Assembly: GCF_964204645.1 (NCBI RefSeq)
Contig: NC_134027.1
Span: forward strand, 13,070,485 to 13,134,484
Source of the DNA: Tubulanus polymorphus
Lineage: Eukaryota > Nemertea > Palaeonemertea > Tubulaniformes > Tubulanidae
DNA: 64,000 bases
Reading direction: 5' to 3'
Part shown: one piece after another, positions 20,095 to 29,592 of the stretch
How the letters are laid out: the number at the start of each line of letters is the position of its first letter
Position numbering within the stretch: position 1 is the first letter of the stretch
The notes under the pieces: model-generated
Told to the model about the DNA's origin: nothing
Database searches by the model: none
The model's input: only the letters and a program-made list of their open reading frames with translations
Program-made: the position numbers and the translations under genes

Positions 20095-22410
20095 CTACAG
20101 AGATAGACTGTAATGTTGAATATCCATCTTACAAACACAAAGATACTTGGTATCTTTGTAAACTAACACATGGACGATTCTGACAAAACACGGTAATTCT
20201 TCTTCAAAGCCAAGCAGGAGAATTTCATTTGGCATGTAACAATGTCCATTTGCTAGAACCCTTGGGCTCACCATGGCCCTATTTATTGTGAAATCTGGAT
20301 CCTTTGCCATAAGGTATGTTCTCATAATATCTACATGATTATGTACATTGATATCTAACATAGAACCCATGCAGACAGTATCGTGTGATTTGAGAAAATT
20401 GCTACTAAAGCTGTAAGTGAGCCACCGCTGATGTTTGACAGCCATTGATTTGGGGATATTTTTGAAGTTTTTCCATCGAAGTTGCTTGAAGTAGGCATGT
20501 TTAGCCTCGAACCGCATACACCAATGGTTTCGTAAGGGGCCAAACATAGCCATTTGTGATGGCAAATGCAGCAAATAGTGCATTTTAGGAGTAATGTTAA
20601 TAGCTGGGTATAAGTCTCGAAATCTTTGATTATGCTGAGTAACAAGAATCTCCAAAAATGTCATGGTATCCGCCGATATTACTGGAGATAAACAAAGAAT
20701 TTTAATCTTCTGTAACCGCAGCCAATTTTTCCAGTACTCATTGTGACTAGGTATGTCAATAATAAAAGGTAAAATAAACATAAGAATTTTCATTTCCTGT
20801 GCACTTTGACCAAGCTTTCCACTAGTTTGATTGTTAAGGAGCTTCTTGTCAATTGCTTGAGGCTTGTCTTTTTGATCTAAAAAGCTATATTCAAAGTTTT
20901 CAATAGCACTGTTTAATGCACTTAGGGAAATAAGGTTATCATCTATAAGCCTTGAAAGAAGCAATTTCGTTTCCATTGGGCAAACACCCTCTAATAGCAC
21001 ATGCATCACATCCATTACCAAGCATTCCGTGACTCTGAACCCTTTAACATCTAAAAGAGTAGATCTATAGTTTATACCATACTCTATACTCATTGCTTTC
21101 CTTTCCTGCCCATCAAGTTCCTCAAGATAATCACACCTTGCTAGGTGTTCTTCTTCATCTCTTTTTTCTGAATCATCAGCATGGAAACAAGTATTTAGAT
21201 TTTCACTTTTGATTTCACATATTCTACAAGGCTTTTTGGCACCACCCACACCCTCTTTAAAACCTCCTATCTCATTTGAGGCTGGAGTGTCTGCTGAAAA
21301 GCAAAATAAAGCCCCATTAGTTCGGTATGGTCCAGTTTTTAGAAGTAATGTGTGCCCATTATATAATACATTTATATCATGCACAAAATTGGCTAGAAGT
21401 TTCTTAAAAGTTTTGTCAAATTTGTTTATGTCTTTCCTCTTTGCCACTGCAATTAACATTATATTTGGTAATTTGGAACGCATCTTTGGGGGAATATTGC
21501 ACAGCATTAGATAAAAAAGAACGATTTTGTGCTTTTTAGTGTGAGTCCCAATGGGATTAACAATTTCTATGTCATCATCGTATGCAAGAAAAGACAATGT
21601 CTTTCGATTTGCAATAAAAACAGGATGATTTTTCACAAATTTTCCATCACACATATCATGTAAATATTCATTTGCACTATCATACGGACCAGAATCTACA
21701 CATTGCTTTACATCTGACTGATTGAGTAAATTTGTAAGGGTCTCGAGTAATGGTATATAATATCCTATTGCAGGTACTCTCTTATACCGAAACTTCCCTT
21801 TGAATTTAATTTTTCTTAATTGATAACCTAAAACAATTCCAATTGGTTTTACTATATCGAAAACCTCAGAAAAGTATTTATCCTGGTTATGAATCGATCT
21901 TAAACCTTCAAAAATGTTTTCTCTATCAGCAAAACATCCACTGACAATATCTTTTTCCTCATCAGTCAAATTAGGAAGTTGATTAAAAAGGTTTTCTTTT
22001 ATAATGAAATTCATATCCTGCAATAAATCTTCCACATTTTCAATAACCCTTGGGGTAGCTTGATGGCTCAATTGAGCACCTTCACGTAAACTGAGCAAAA
22101 ACTGCCCAATACGCTTTTTGAAATTAGCATCCTGCTCAACGTCAGCAATATAATTGTCTATTTCCATCCCCTCATCTTCATTGTGCATACCAGCATCATT
22201 AACAGGTTCCAGTTCATTCACATTATCTTGTTCTACTCTATGGTGCCTGCTTACATGAGTACGATAGGATAAAAAATTAGCATATGTGGCCCCACAGAAT
22301 TGACAGTTTATTCTAAAATTTGGAGCATTTTTGTGTTTCGCCAACAAATGTTTTTGGAATTTATAAGGATCCCTGTTAAAGTAATTGCAGATGCTACAAT
22401 GCCACAGCAT
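20095..22410 (-). CDS. CACTA-type DDE transposase, 772 aa, intact
   Basis: Single-exon gene. I chose the ATG at 22410 because it opens directly into a C2H2 finger (MLWHCSIC); an upstream in-frame ATG at 22464 adds 18 residues without a motif. Two C2H2 fingers (residues about 5-57) precede an acidic segment, then YDDDIEIVNP (277-286, first Asp), a CRIC zinc motif near 395, MDVMHVLLEGV (466-476, second Asp) and FEAKHAYFK (634-642, Glu). This D, DxMHxLLEGV, E arrangement belongs to the Tnp2/CACTA-like transposases common in animal genomes. The protein would bind the terminal and subterminal repeats and cut out the element in the nucleus. The frame has no stop or shift. It lies upstream of the SAMD3-like gene on the same strand. 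Confidence 0.75.
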   Translation of the reverse strand: MLWHCSICNYFNRDPYKFQKHLLAKHKNAPNFRINCQFCGATYANFLSYRTHVSRHHRVEQDNVNELEPVNDAGMHNEDEGMEIDNYIADVEQDANFKKRIGQFLLSLREGAQLSHQATPRVIENVEDLLQDMNFIIKENLFNQLPNLTDEEKDIVSGCFADRENIFEGLRSIHNQDKYFSEVFDIVKPIGIVLGYQLRKIKFKGKFRYKRVPAIGYYIPLLETLTNLLNQSDVKQCVDSGPYDSANEYLHDMCDGKFVKNHPVFIANRKTLSFLAYDDDIEIVNPIGTHTKKHKIVLFYLMLCNIPPKMRSKLPNIMLIAVAKRKDINKFDKTFKKLLANFVHDINVLYNGHTLLLKTGPYRTNGALFCFSADTPASNEIGGFKEGVGGAKKPCRICEIKSENLNTCFHADDSEKRDEEEHLARCDYLEELDGQERKAMSIEYGINYRSTLLDVKGFRVTECLVMDVMHVLLEGVCPMETKLLLSRLIDDNLISLSALNSAIENFEYSFLDQKDKPQAIDKKLLNNQTSGKLGQSAQEMKILMFILPFIIDIPSHNEYWKNWLRLQKIKILCLSPVISADTMTFLEILVTQHNQRFRDLYPAINITPKMHYLLHLPSQMAMFGPLRNHWCMRFEAKHAYFKQLRWKNFKNIPKSMAVKHQRWLTYSFSSNFLKSHDTVCMGSMLDINVHNHVDIMRTYLMAKDPDFTINRAMVSPRVLANGHCYMPNEILLLGFEEELPCFVRIVHVLVYKDTKYLCVCKMDIQHYSLSL

Positions 22411-22984
22411 TTTATGGAATGTTAAACTTACCACTTTAGGCTTTGTTTCTAATCTGATATTCACATCTCAAGTGTGCAATAAAGTTTATCAAAACACATA
22501 GATCTGTATATGACCACACACGTATCACATTATGGCTATTAGGACACAAATAGTCAGTTACATCAAGAGATAAATATGCACAAAACTCTAAGGCTTTTAT
22601 AAAATCGTTTGAGCGTCTGAAGTGAATTTCTGCACCCATTGGTAACTACGCAGAAGTTTATTGTTTTTAAACATAAGAGCAAAGCCCTAAGACCTGAAAT
22701 ATCAATGATGATTATCAAATTTTGACACTGAATTCTCACTTTGAGCATGCTTGATACAAGAAATTTGGAGTCCACCGTCTAAACGAATGGATTTTGAGCA
22801 TACAAGTATCCTAAAAACCACTTTCAAATCTTAAAACAAACAACTGCAAAGCTCATTTCATGGCAATTTAGGCAATGTTGAATACTTTATTCAATCTGCT
22901 ATAGACCTATTATACTGTAAACGTGAAGAAATGGGGTTAGGGTTGGTTCAAAATATGATTCAATGACATTTCACAAGGGTTCTC

Positions 22985-23060
22985 AGCTGGCCACGATGGT
23001 TCAGAGCAGCGTATGCCATTTCTTAGATATTATATCCTTTAGGTTCGAATCCGATTTTGA
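22985..23060 (+). repeat. tRNA-like head, possible SINE fragment
   Basis: A B-box GGTTCGAATCC lies at 23042-23052, and an A-box-like TGGTTCAGAGCAG lies about 43 bases upstream (from 22998). It does not fold as a good tRNA, so a tRNA-derived SINE remnant is more likely. Confidence 0.35.
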
Positions 23061-23322
23061 TATTTACCATTACCAACAGTTCATGTTTCAACATTACCCA
23101 ACTTGCCATTTCATGTAGGTAGGCGCATTTGTTTAAAATCAGTTTGTTAAACTCAAATTGTTTCGGTTTATGCCTAGGCCTAGGAAAATAGATGGGTTTT
23201 TTAGACTGCACAGTTTAACTGTGGTTGTATCAAAAAGACTGAGGAGGTGGTAGGCCTATGACTATGTGTTCATAAGTTTAAGAAAAATATTCCCAAAAAT
23301 CAATGTAAGGCCTATAGAAGTA

Positions 23323-23715
23323 AGGTATCAGTTTACCGTCACCCCATAAGTCAAAAGTTGATACTTAATAGGGCCTATAACATCTTTAATTACCTAGAAT
23401 TTTAAAAATGACAGCTTCAATTTATGTTTGATAGATGGCGCTAGTGGTAGCTCAGCTGTCAAAATAAAATAGATGACAAGGCATTCATATTCCAATAATA
23501 ATCTCTTAATTTCAAGATATAAACATCGCAATCCAAACTTCTAAAGCCAATCTACATATTAAATATTGCTTTAAAAAACTTTTTATCAATGACTTTTATG
23601 TGTTTGGTGCATTATGTTCATTTTCTGGATATTAGAACATAAAAGATGAAAAATAATGAAAATTTCCATGCGGGACCCGGCCATCTACGTGGGCGGTGAC
23701 GGTAAACTGATACCT
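23323..23715. mobile_element. 393-bp MITE with TA target duplication
   Basis: Inverted ends AGGTATCAGTTTACCGTCAC and its complement (ending TGATACCT at 23715), 22 bp or more, flanked by TA at 23321-23322 and 23716-23717. The TA duplication fits a Tc1/mariner-type non-autonomous element. It lies inside the CACTA-like element, so it is younger. Confidence 0.8.
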
Positions 23716-24059
23716 TAATTCCATAGGCCTAAGATAAAACATTATCTTTGTCTCTTTAAGTCTAGGGCCCTCTAGACTCCAGCCTATAGCCCATAGTAGT
23801 ATTATACTATAACTGAACGCTAGTAGGCCGCCGGAGGGAATTTCTTAGCGTCGAGTCCCTGTCATTCTCACTCGATTCGATGATCATTTACTGCCGTGCC
23901 GGCGAAAAAATAAGTCACAGCATAGGCCTAAACGTAAGGCAAGGGGAGAAGATGACAGAGAGACAAAACTTACCGCCCTAACCAAAATATTCTCGCTGAC
24001 GAAAGCAAAAGTTCTCCCGACTGCACAATGGCGTCCTACAATCACGTGACTTTTGAAAA

Positions 24060-24211
24060 ATGTTCAAGCGATGTTCTGTAACTGATCGGACATTTTGAGA
24101 ACACGGCTCATTCATGGGTTTCCCACAGGCGTTCTGAGTTGGTATATGGAAGCGCTCAGAACACATTCACAAGATGTGAACACGTTCTTTTAGTGTAAGC
24201 ATGTTCATTAA
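24060..24211. promoter_or_regulatory. Right subterminal repeats (GTTCT/AGAAC words)
   Basis: Several inverted and direct copies of the GAACA/TGTTC word (near 24060, 24072, 24097, 24130, 24156, 24177, 24203), mirroring the left end. Confidence 0.6.
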
Positions 24212-24241
24212 GTTCGAAATATGTTCCCTGTTTTTAGAGTG
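24212..24241 (-). repeat. Right terminal inverted repeat of CACTA-like element
   Basis: GTTCGAAATATGTTCCCTG then TTTTTAGAGTG; inverse of the left end with few mismatches. TT follows at 24242-24243. Confidence 0.85.
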
Positions 24242-24850
24242 TTGTCGTTAATCAACGATGAGAATTGTACGACGGAGCGTCAAATAGTTAACGACGAGCG
24301 TTTTCGTTAATCAACGATAAGAATTGTACGACGGAGCGTCAAATAGTTAACGACGACCGTTGTCGTTAATCAACGACAAGAATTATACGACGGAGCGTCA
24401 AATAGTTAACGACGAGCGTTGTCTTCAATCAACGATAAGAATTATACGACGGAGCGTCAAATAGTTAACGACGACCGTTGTCGTTAATCAACGATAAGAA
24501 TTACACGACGGAGCGTCAAATAGTTAACACCGAGCGGTGTCTTCAATCAACGATAAGAATTATACGACGGAGCGTCAAATAGTTAACGACGAGCGTTGTC
24601 GTTAATCAACGATAAGAATTATACGACGGAGCGTCAAATAGTTAACGACGAGCGTTGTCTTCAATCAACGATAAGAATTATACCACGGAGCGTCAAATAG
24701 TTAACGACGAGCGTTGTCTTCAATCAACGATAAGAATTATACGACGGAGCGTCAAATAGTTAACGACGAGCGTTGTCGTTAATCAACGATAAGAATTATA
24801 CGACGGAGCGTCAAATAGTTAACGACGAGCGTTGTCGTTAATCAACGACT
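24242..24850 (+). repeat. 59-bp minisatellite, about 10 units
   Basis: The unit starts GTTGTCGTTAATCAACGATA and contains GAGCGTCAAATAGTTAACGA. Two variants alternate irregularly (GTCGTTAATC and GTCTTCAATC). Each unit contains a short inverted repeat, TTAACGAC with GTCGTTAA. The left end of the array is 11.4 kb away at 12790 because of the CACTA-like insertion. Confidence 0.92.
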
Positions 24851-26254
24851 GCGCGCCAAATTCAAAATGTCGTTGACGCGAACTCGAAGAGTCGAAATTC
24901 AGAGGCGACGTCAAGAAGGAGATGAAACGACCGCGTGTTCGTTCGAAAAAGGAGTGATACTGAATACAGGCGATTTTCATGGTCAGCAGAAATGACATCT
25001 CGGAGTAAGATTACGGAAAAATAGCACAGAAGAATACTATACTATTACTATTACTATTACTATTAGTAATTACAGCGACGAGAGCGTTAAGATGGCATCT
25101 TCAAAGGATTGAATTTAAACAGACGATAATTTGATGGAGAATTAACAATATTTACAGGATTGTAAGTGACGAGTTTATCGGCAGCCCATGGCCGACTGAC
25201 TACACGGCCCCCGGGTGCGTCGGCACCCGGGACTCACTGAGGGCGGGATGTCAAAAACCACTGCAGCGATCCCGGGGTCAGACGACCCGGAGGCCCGTGT
25301 CTTAAATAGAAAGTAAAATTGTCTTCTTACATGATCTGTACGATTTACAGCGTCCGATTCGTAAAACGGTGAAGAAGCAGCAAGATAGAGTTTCTAATGC
25401 GGCTCTGCCAGAGCCAAGTTGCCAATGAGCGCGATTGCGCTAAATTTATAGTTTTCATGCGGTCAACGCACGCGGTGATTGGTCAAGCGTGACGAGCAGT
25501 GATACGCTCCACGGACAAAGTAGAGCACGCGAAATCATTCGACCGTGACGAATGATAAAACCCTAAATAAAGACTTCATACGCGAGAAATACAATTAAGT
25601 TCTATAATATTTTAAGATTAACGCGAAAAATGACGACTATAAGACCGATACGGAGATATTTACTACAAAATAAACCGGAGTCAACCGCACCACCGCGAAA
25701 ACGCTCACACGGAAGTGAGGCGGCGCCAGCGAGCGGCGTCGTAAAAACGAGCGTAAACACTAGCAGGGCTGGAGAATTCTCCGGCGACGAGACGGAACCA
25801 AAACGGCCCAAAATCAAAGAAGTTGGGTCTCAAATATAACAAGAAAATTAATTTTAGAAAATTATTTGACGCCTGGGAAAAAAATGTAGAATTTCTGAGC
25901 TAAGCTAATGTGGAATTGCAAATTTGAAATCGAAGTTTTAAGAAATTTGGGGAATGATGAGATTTGGCGATTGGGTAGATGATACAGGTCTTCGACTCTA
26001 GTAGTGGTTTAAATTTTTTTATTGAAAATTCTCAATAATTGATCGCGAACCTTGCGACCGACTTCATTTACTTATGCCTCTAAGCTGGTCTGCAATTGCC
26101 TCCATGGATGAAGAAAGAGCTCTTCTGATGTCTGCTTCATCATGACTTCGAGCATATCGTGTGGCCTAGCCAGCCGGCCCGGTCCCCGGGCCCGGGCCAC
26201 GGGTTTGGCTGTCACTCGATATCCTAGAGTCTTGAGTCTGGGTGGGTTGAAGTA
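24851..26254. other. Region without a recognised gene
   Basis: GC-richer than its surroundings, with an ACT microsatellite (25032-25062) and GC-rich inverted words near 25205-25235 and 26180-26200. A 69-aa plus-strand frame at 25630-25839 is rich in Pro, Arg and Ser and has no known motif; it may be a 5' exon of something but I cannot support that. Confidence 0.4.
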
Positions 26255-26280
26255 GACATTGTCATTTAAATGACAATGTC
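26255..26280. repeat. Perfect 26-bp palindrome
   Basis: The half-site GACATTGTCATTT is followed directly by its exact complement, with no loop. Confidence 0.8.
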
Positions 26281-26415
26281 ATGTTGTTCTGTATGAATTA
26301 CCCGTGTGTCATGTATGTTGTATTAATTTATTTTAAAATTTGTATTTATTGAATTTGGGAATTTTATCCCGGAATATCAATGTAATAAGGATCAATAAAG
26401 AATTGAATTGAATTG
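26281..26415 (+). mobile_element. LINE 3' end with (AATTG)n tail
   Basis: The segment ends in ATCAATAAAG followed by AATTGAATTGAATTG (26401-26415), a short tandem tail typical of CR1/L2-like LINE 3' ends. No coding part was seen. Confidence 0.4.
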
Positions 26416-26853
26416 TCACCTTATACACATGCCATCAGAGGATATGGAGCCGTATATGACAGCTATGCTATTATAAATTGCTAATCTCACGAAACTTGCA
26501 TACTCCTAATATCAAACATATTTTCTAAAACGTTTGAATATTGAAATTATATGTTTACACATTTTCATATTGACCGCTTGTAGCCGCTGATGAAATTCAC
26601 GCCGGCCCTACACACATCGTAGATAGCTTCGTCATTCCACCGGCATGCCCACGTCAGGGTCTGACTTTTATATCAGACTTCCGCATCGTGTATACATCCG
26701 CCATTTAACCGAATAATCCGATTTACTTATCATTTCTATTTATGCCTGCCGCTTCTGATATAATCATACATCCTTTACTATTACAATACGTCTTCTAATG
26801 ATATTCAATGCAATATAACATTTCGACGTTCAAATATAGGTCATTATATAATC

Positions 26854-27935
26854 TGTTCCGCGGTCCCTTTCTCTATTGTCTTTTTCCTCTATTACAAACT
26901 CCGGTCCCTGGCGAGAAAGTCGACCACGAACACAGAAACCCGAAAACCAAGGAACAAAAGGAACTCCGGATTTAAATATGATAATACTCAACTTTAATTC
27001 TACAATTTTAACTGAACTATAGTCTCAACAATTTATAAAATTCCCTACCTTTTAATTTAGAATTTTGTTACAAATCCCGCACACAAGAAGATGCAATTCA
27101 ACCGGATAGCCGAAAGTTATCTGTTCTATAGTCTTCTAATGCTTCCCCTGAAAATGCTTTCTAAAAGAGTCCGCTCTCTCTCGAGGTGCGGCCCCTTTTA
27201 TACGGCTGCGTCCACACCCAAGAAAAATCCAGAACCCTGCTTGCGGCCAGCCGTAAAAGGGAACGAGCAACCAACGCAGCACCACGACGCAGAGCTGGGG
27301 TCCTGATTCCTAGACTTTTCATTCGCTGCTAACTTTAACCCGACCCTCGACGTCATGATACCTGCCGGTCTGCTCTCCTTCTCAACCGCACCAAAGAGAT
27401 TACATATATACCATTTTTCCAACCCTAGAACTCATTTATTTTAACTTATCCAATGATTACAATTCCCACAATGAATGGTATTTAATTTTGTCTAAATAGT
27501 AATATACAATGTAAGCCGAAATATCATCTTTCTTATTTATATTCTTTATCATTATTAGTACATTCAAATTTAAACACACAAACTCTTATTAATTAAAATA
27601 ATAAAACTCTTTAATATTACTTTTTAATATTTCTCTTTAATATTACTCCTTATTATCTAATTATCAGACTAAGGGTCAGCGAGTGTTTCATTAGTTGATT
27701 TCATAATTGCTCATTTCCACGAATTCTTCTCATGACTACAGCGCCGTGATTACCTTCAAAGTGATTTAGAATGCTCGTATGATACAAGTATAAATGTTTC
27801 AGACAAACAACCATTAAGGCGGATAATGTATTATCGTACATAAGGAACAATGCGTGTGTTCTCCCAGGACATGCCAAGAAACCTACGTATATAAATCGTT
27901 TGATCTTTTTGAAAGTACAATTCAGCTGCGGATCA
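26854..27935 (-). repeat. 3' LTR of the Gypsy element
   Basis: 1082 bp. On the minus strand it starts TGATCCGCAGC and ends CGCGGAACA. It differs from the other LTR by about ten substitutions and two short indels (for example one extra TC near 27180 and a duplicated TTAATATT word near 27630). Confidence 0.93.
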
Positions 27936-27948
27936 TCACTCCCCACTC
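27936..27948 (-). promoter_or_regulatory. Polypurine tract
   Basis: GAGTGGGGAGTGA on the minus strand directly precedes the 3' LTR. It would prime plus-strand synthesis. Confidence 0.75.
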
Positions 27949-29592
27949 AGCTTAAAATTTCGTCCCGAAATTTTGAATTTAGACAACCTCTGAAACACAA
28001 GCCGACACCTCATGAAAAACCCTGAAAAAGAAAACAGCAACAAACGGATGAAAAACGCCAAATCGCGTCTTTTTCCCCAAAGATATTAACTAGACTATAT
28101 TCTAAAACTACTCGTTAAAGTTCATAGTAATAACACGCACTAAAAGTTCATGATTACAGTTCAACAAAACCACAAATTAAAGTTCAGGATACCCGCTCGG
28201 AAAATGAAAGTATCTTGAGACCGCTGCCTCCGCTAATACCGTAAAAAGTCTAGCACTTAACACCACCGCAATTACGAAGTTTGAAAATATACCGCATGAA
28301 GACGCAACAGCAACCACAACAACACAGTACGCCATGGACGGACGAATGACGTTATCCAACGCAGTTCCTCGCAGCCTAATAATACACCATCCAGCGCGAA
28401 AACACGCAATATCAATGGCTTCAACGTAGAACCAGATTTACGATACAGGAGTCTATAACTTCTCCACAGTTTATATCGCAACATACGAGTCGAAAATACC
28501 ACAACGCTTGTACTACAACGAAGCTGAATACGGCGCGCTGGAACATCGAGTTCATACATCCGCCATTTAGATCGGTTTAACGCAAATGTCGTCGGCGAAT
28601 TTCACGATTTCTTGCATGCAGCCAGGTGTTTTGTCCCCAAGGAGTTATCACAAGTCCGTGAGTATAACGATTTTCGCAAGAGGGACAACACCATTAACAC
28701 TGGCTGACTGCATGACTAACAAAACACTGATACATACATCTCCAGGCCTACGCCTAAACGCAACTGTATAGGCCGGATTTCTTGTCATCGACGGCCTTGC
28801 ATCTTTAAAAATGGACGTGGCTCCGAGTGTCCTATGTCGCGACCATACCAGTTGTTGGCCCATGCTGTTCTATGCGTCCAGCAATAGAGTCTCGGGATAC
28901 CTCCCAACAAGTCCCCATCTCCATATGGTCACTATCAGGGAAGTACCCCTCAACGTCTATCGCAGCAGACAGGAAAAAAAAAAAACAAAAAAAAACGGTC
29001 TTGCATCCAAGTGCTGTCAAGTGCTGTCATGTTGGTCGGTCTCAAACCACTCGAAACGGGTACCCTACAAGCAAAAGACAACGACAATATTACATAACAA
29101 TTAGAGACAACGACAGTCTATCATACAAATTCCATAATCATATTACAAGTCTAGTCTATTATATCGACATTCTTAACAATGAAAAATAAAAGAAATAGAG
29201 CCTTCTGTTTTAACCATCTACTGCTATTAATTTAGTCAACAAAATTTCGTCGCTATGATGACCCTACTCGTTTCATTGTTCGTTTAATTAATTGTATAAC
29301 TTAATGCGTAAACGTATATCCGACATGAATATCACCTAAAGTAACAACTTAGATACGCATAAAATATCATATATGGTTATCATATATCGTATAATTATCC
29401 GTAAACGAAAATGACATGATCAGCCTGATCAAATAACAATTGCAAAATAATCTTATCACGACTATACTTACAAAGCCGTCTTATAAATTCAGGAAAAAGT
29501 GCCCATAGGACACTCCTGCCAGAATATTAACATCGCGAGGAGAGTATAACACTAACTCCTCCAAATGCGATGTTACTAAGTGATTCAAAATC
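27949..29592 (-). other. Non-coding region between env and 3' LTR
   Basis: About 1.6 kb with no family signature on either strand. It has an A-rich run (28974-28996). The short open frames here overlap on both strands and look random. It may be an untranslated region or the remains of an accessory gene. Confidence 0.5.

Larger units (their letters stand above)
22465..24059. other. 5' non-coding part of the CACTA-like element
   Basis: The upstream region of the transposase holds a SINE-like piece and a TA-flanked MITE, listed separately. No further gene is recognised. Confidence 0.6.
12822..24241 (-). mobile_element. Complete CACTA-like DNA transposon, 11,420 bp, two genes
   Basis: The left terminus is CACTCTAAAAAC and the right terminus is its inverse, GTTTTTAGAGTG or close to it, with imperfect terminal inverted repeats of about 30 bp. 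The element splits a 59-bp minisatellite unit and is flanked by TT on both sides (12820-12821 and 24242-24243); removing it restores the array unit exactly. Subterminal AGAACA-type repeats lie inside both ends, a CACTA hallmark. It carries a DDE transposase gene (20095-22410) and a spliced SAMD3-like gene (14309-19354), both on the minus strand and without visible lesions. It has itself received a HINE/pearl copy, a TA-flanked MITE and a SINE-like piece. The CACTA assignment rests on termini, subterminal repeats and transposase motifs. A TT duplication is 2 bp, whereas plant CACTA elements usually give 3. Confidence 0.82.

Noticed and set aside
24242-24850. CRISPR-like regular array
   Set aside because: Units are contiguous 59-bp repeats without unique spacers, in a eukaryotic transposon-rich context; it is a minisatellite.
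25630-25839. Basic 69-aa protein, possibly a host nuclear protein
   Set aside because: No family motif, no splice context and no supporting neighbour; left as part of an unassigned region.
27091-27422. Frames of about 70 codons inside the LTRs
   Set aside because: They occur in both LTRs with frame differences, so they are not conserved coding sequence.
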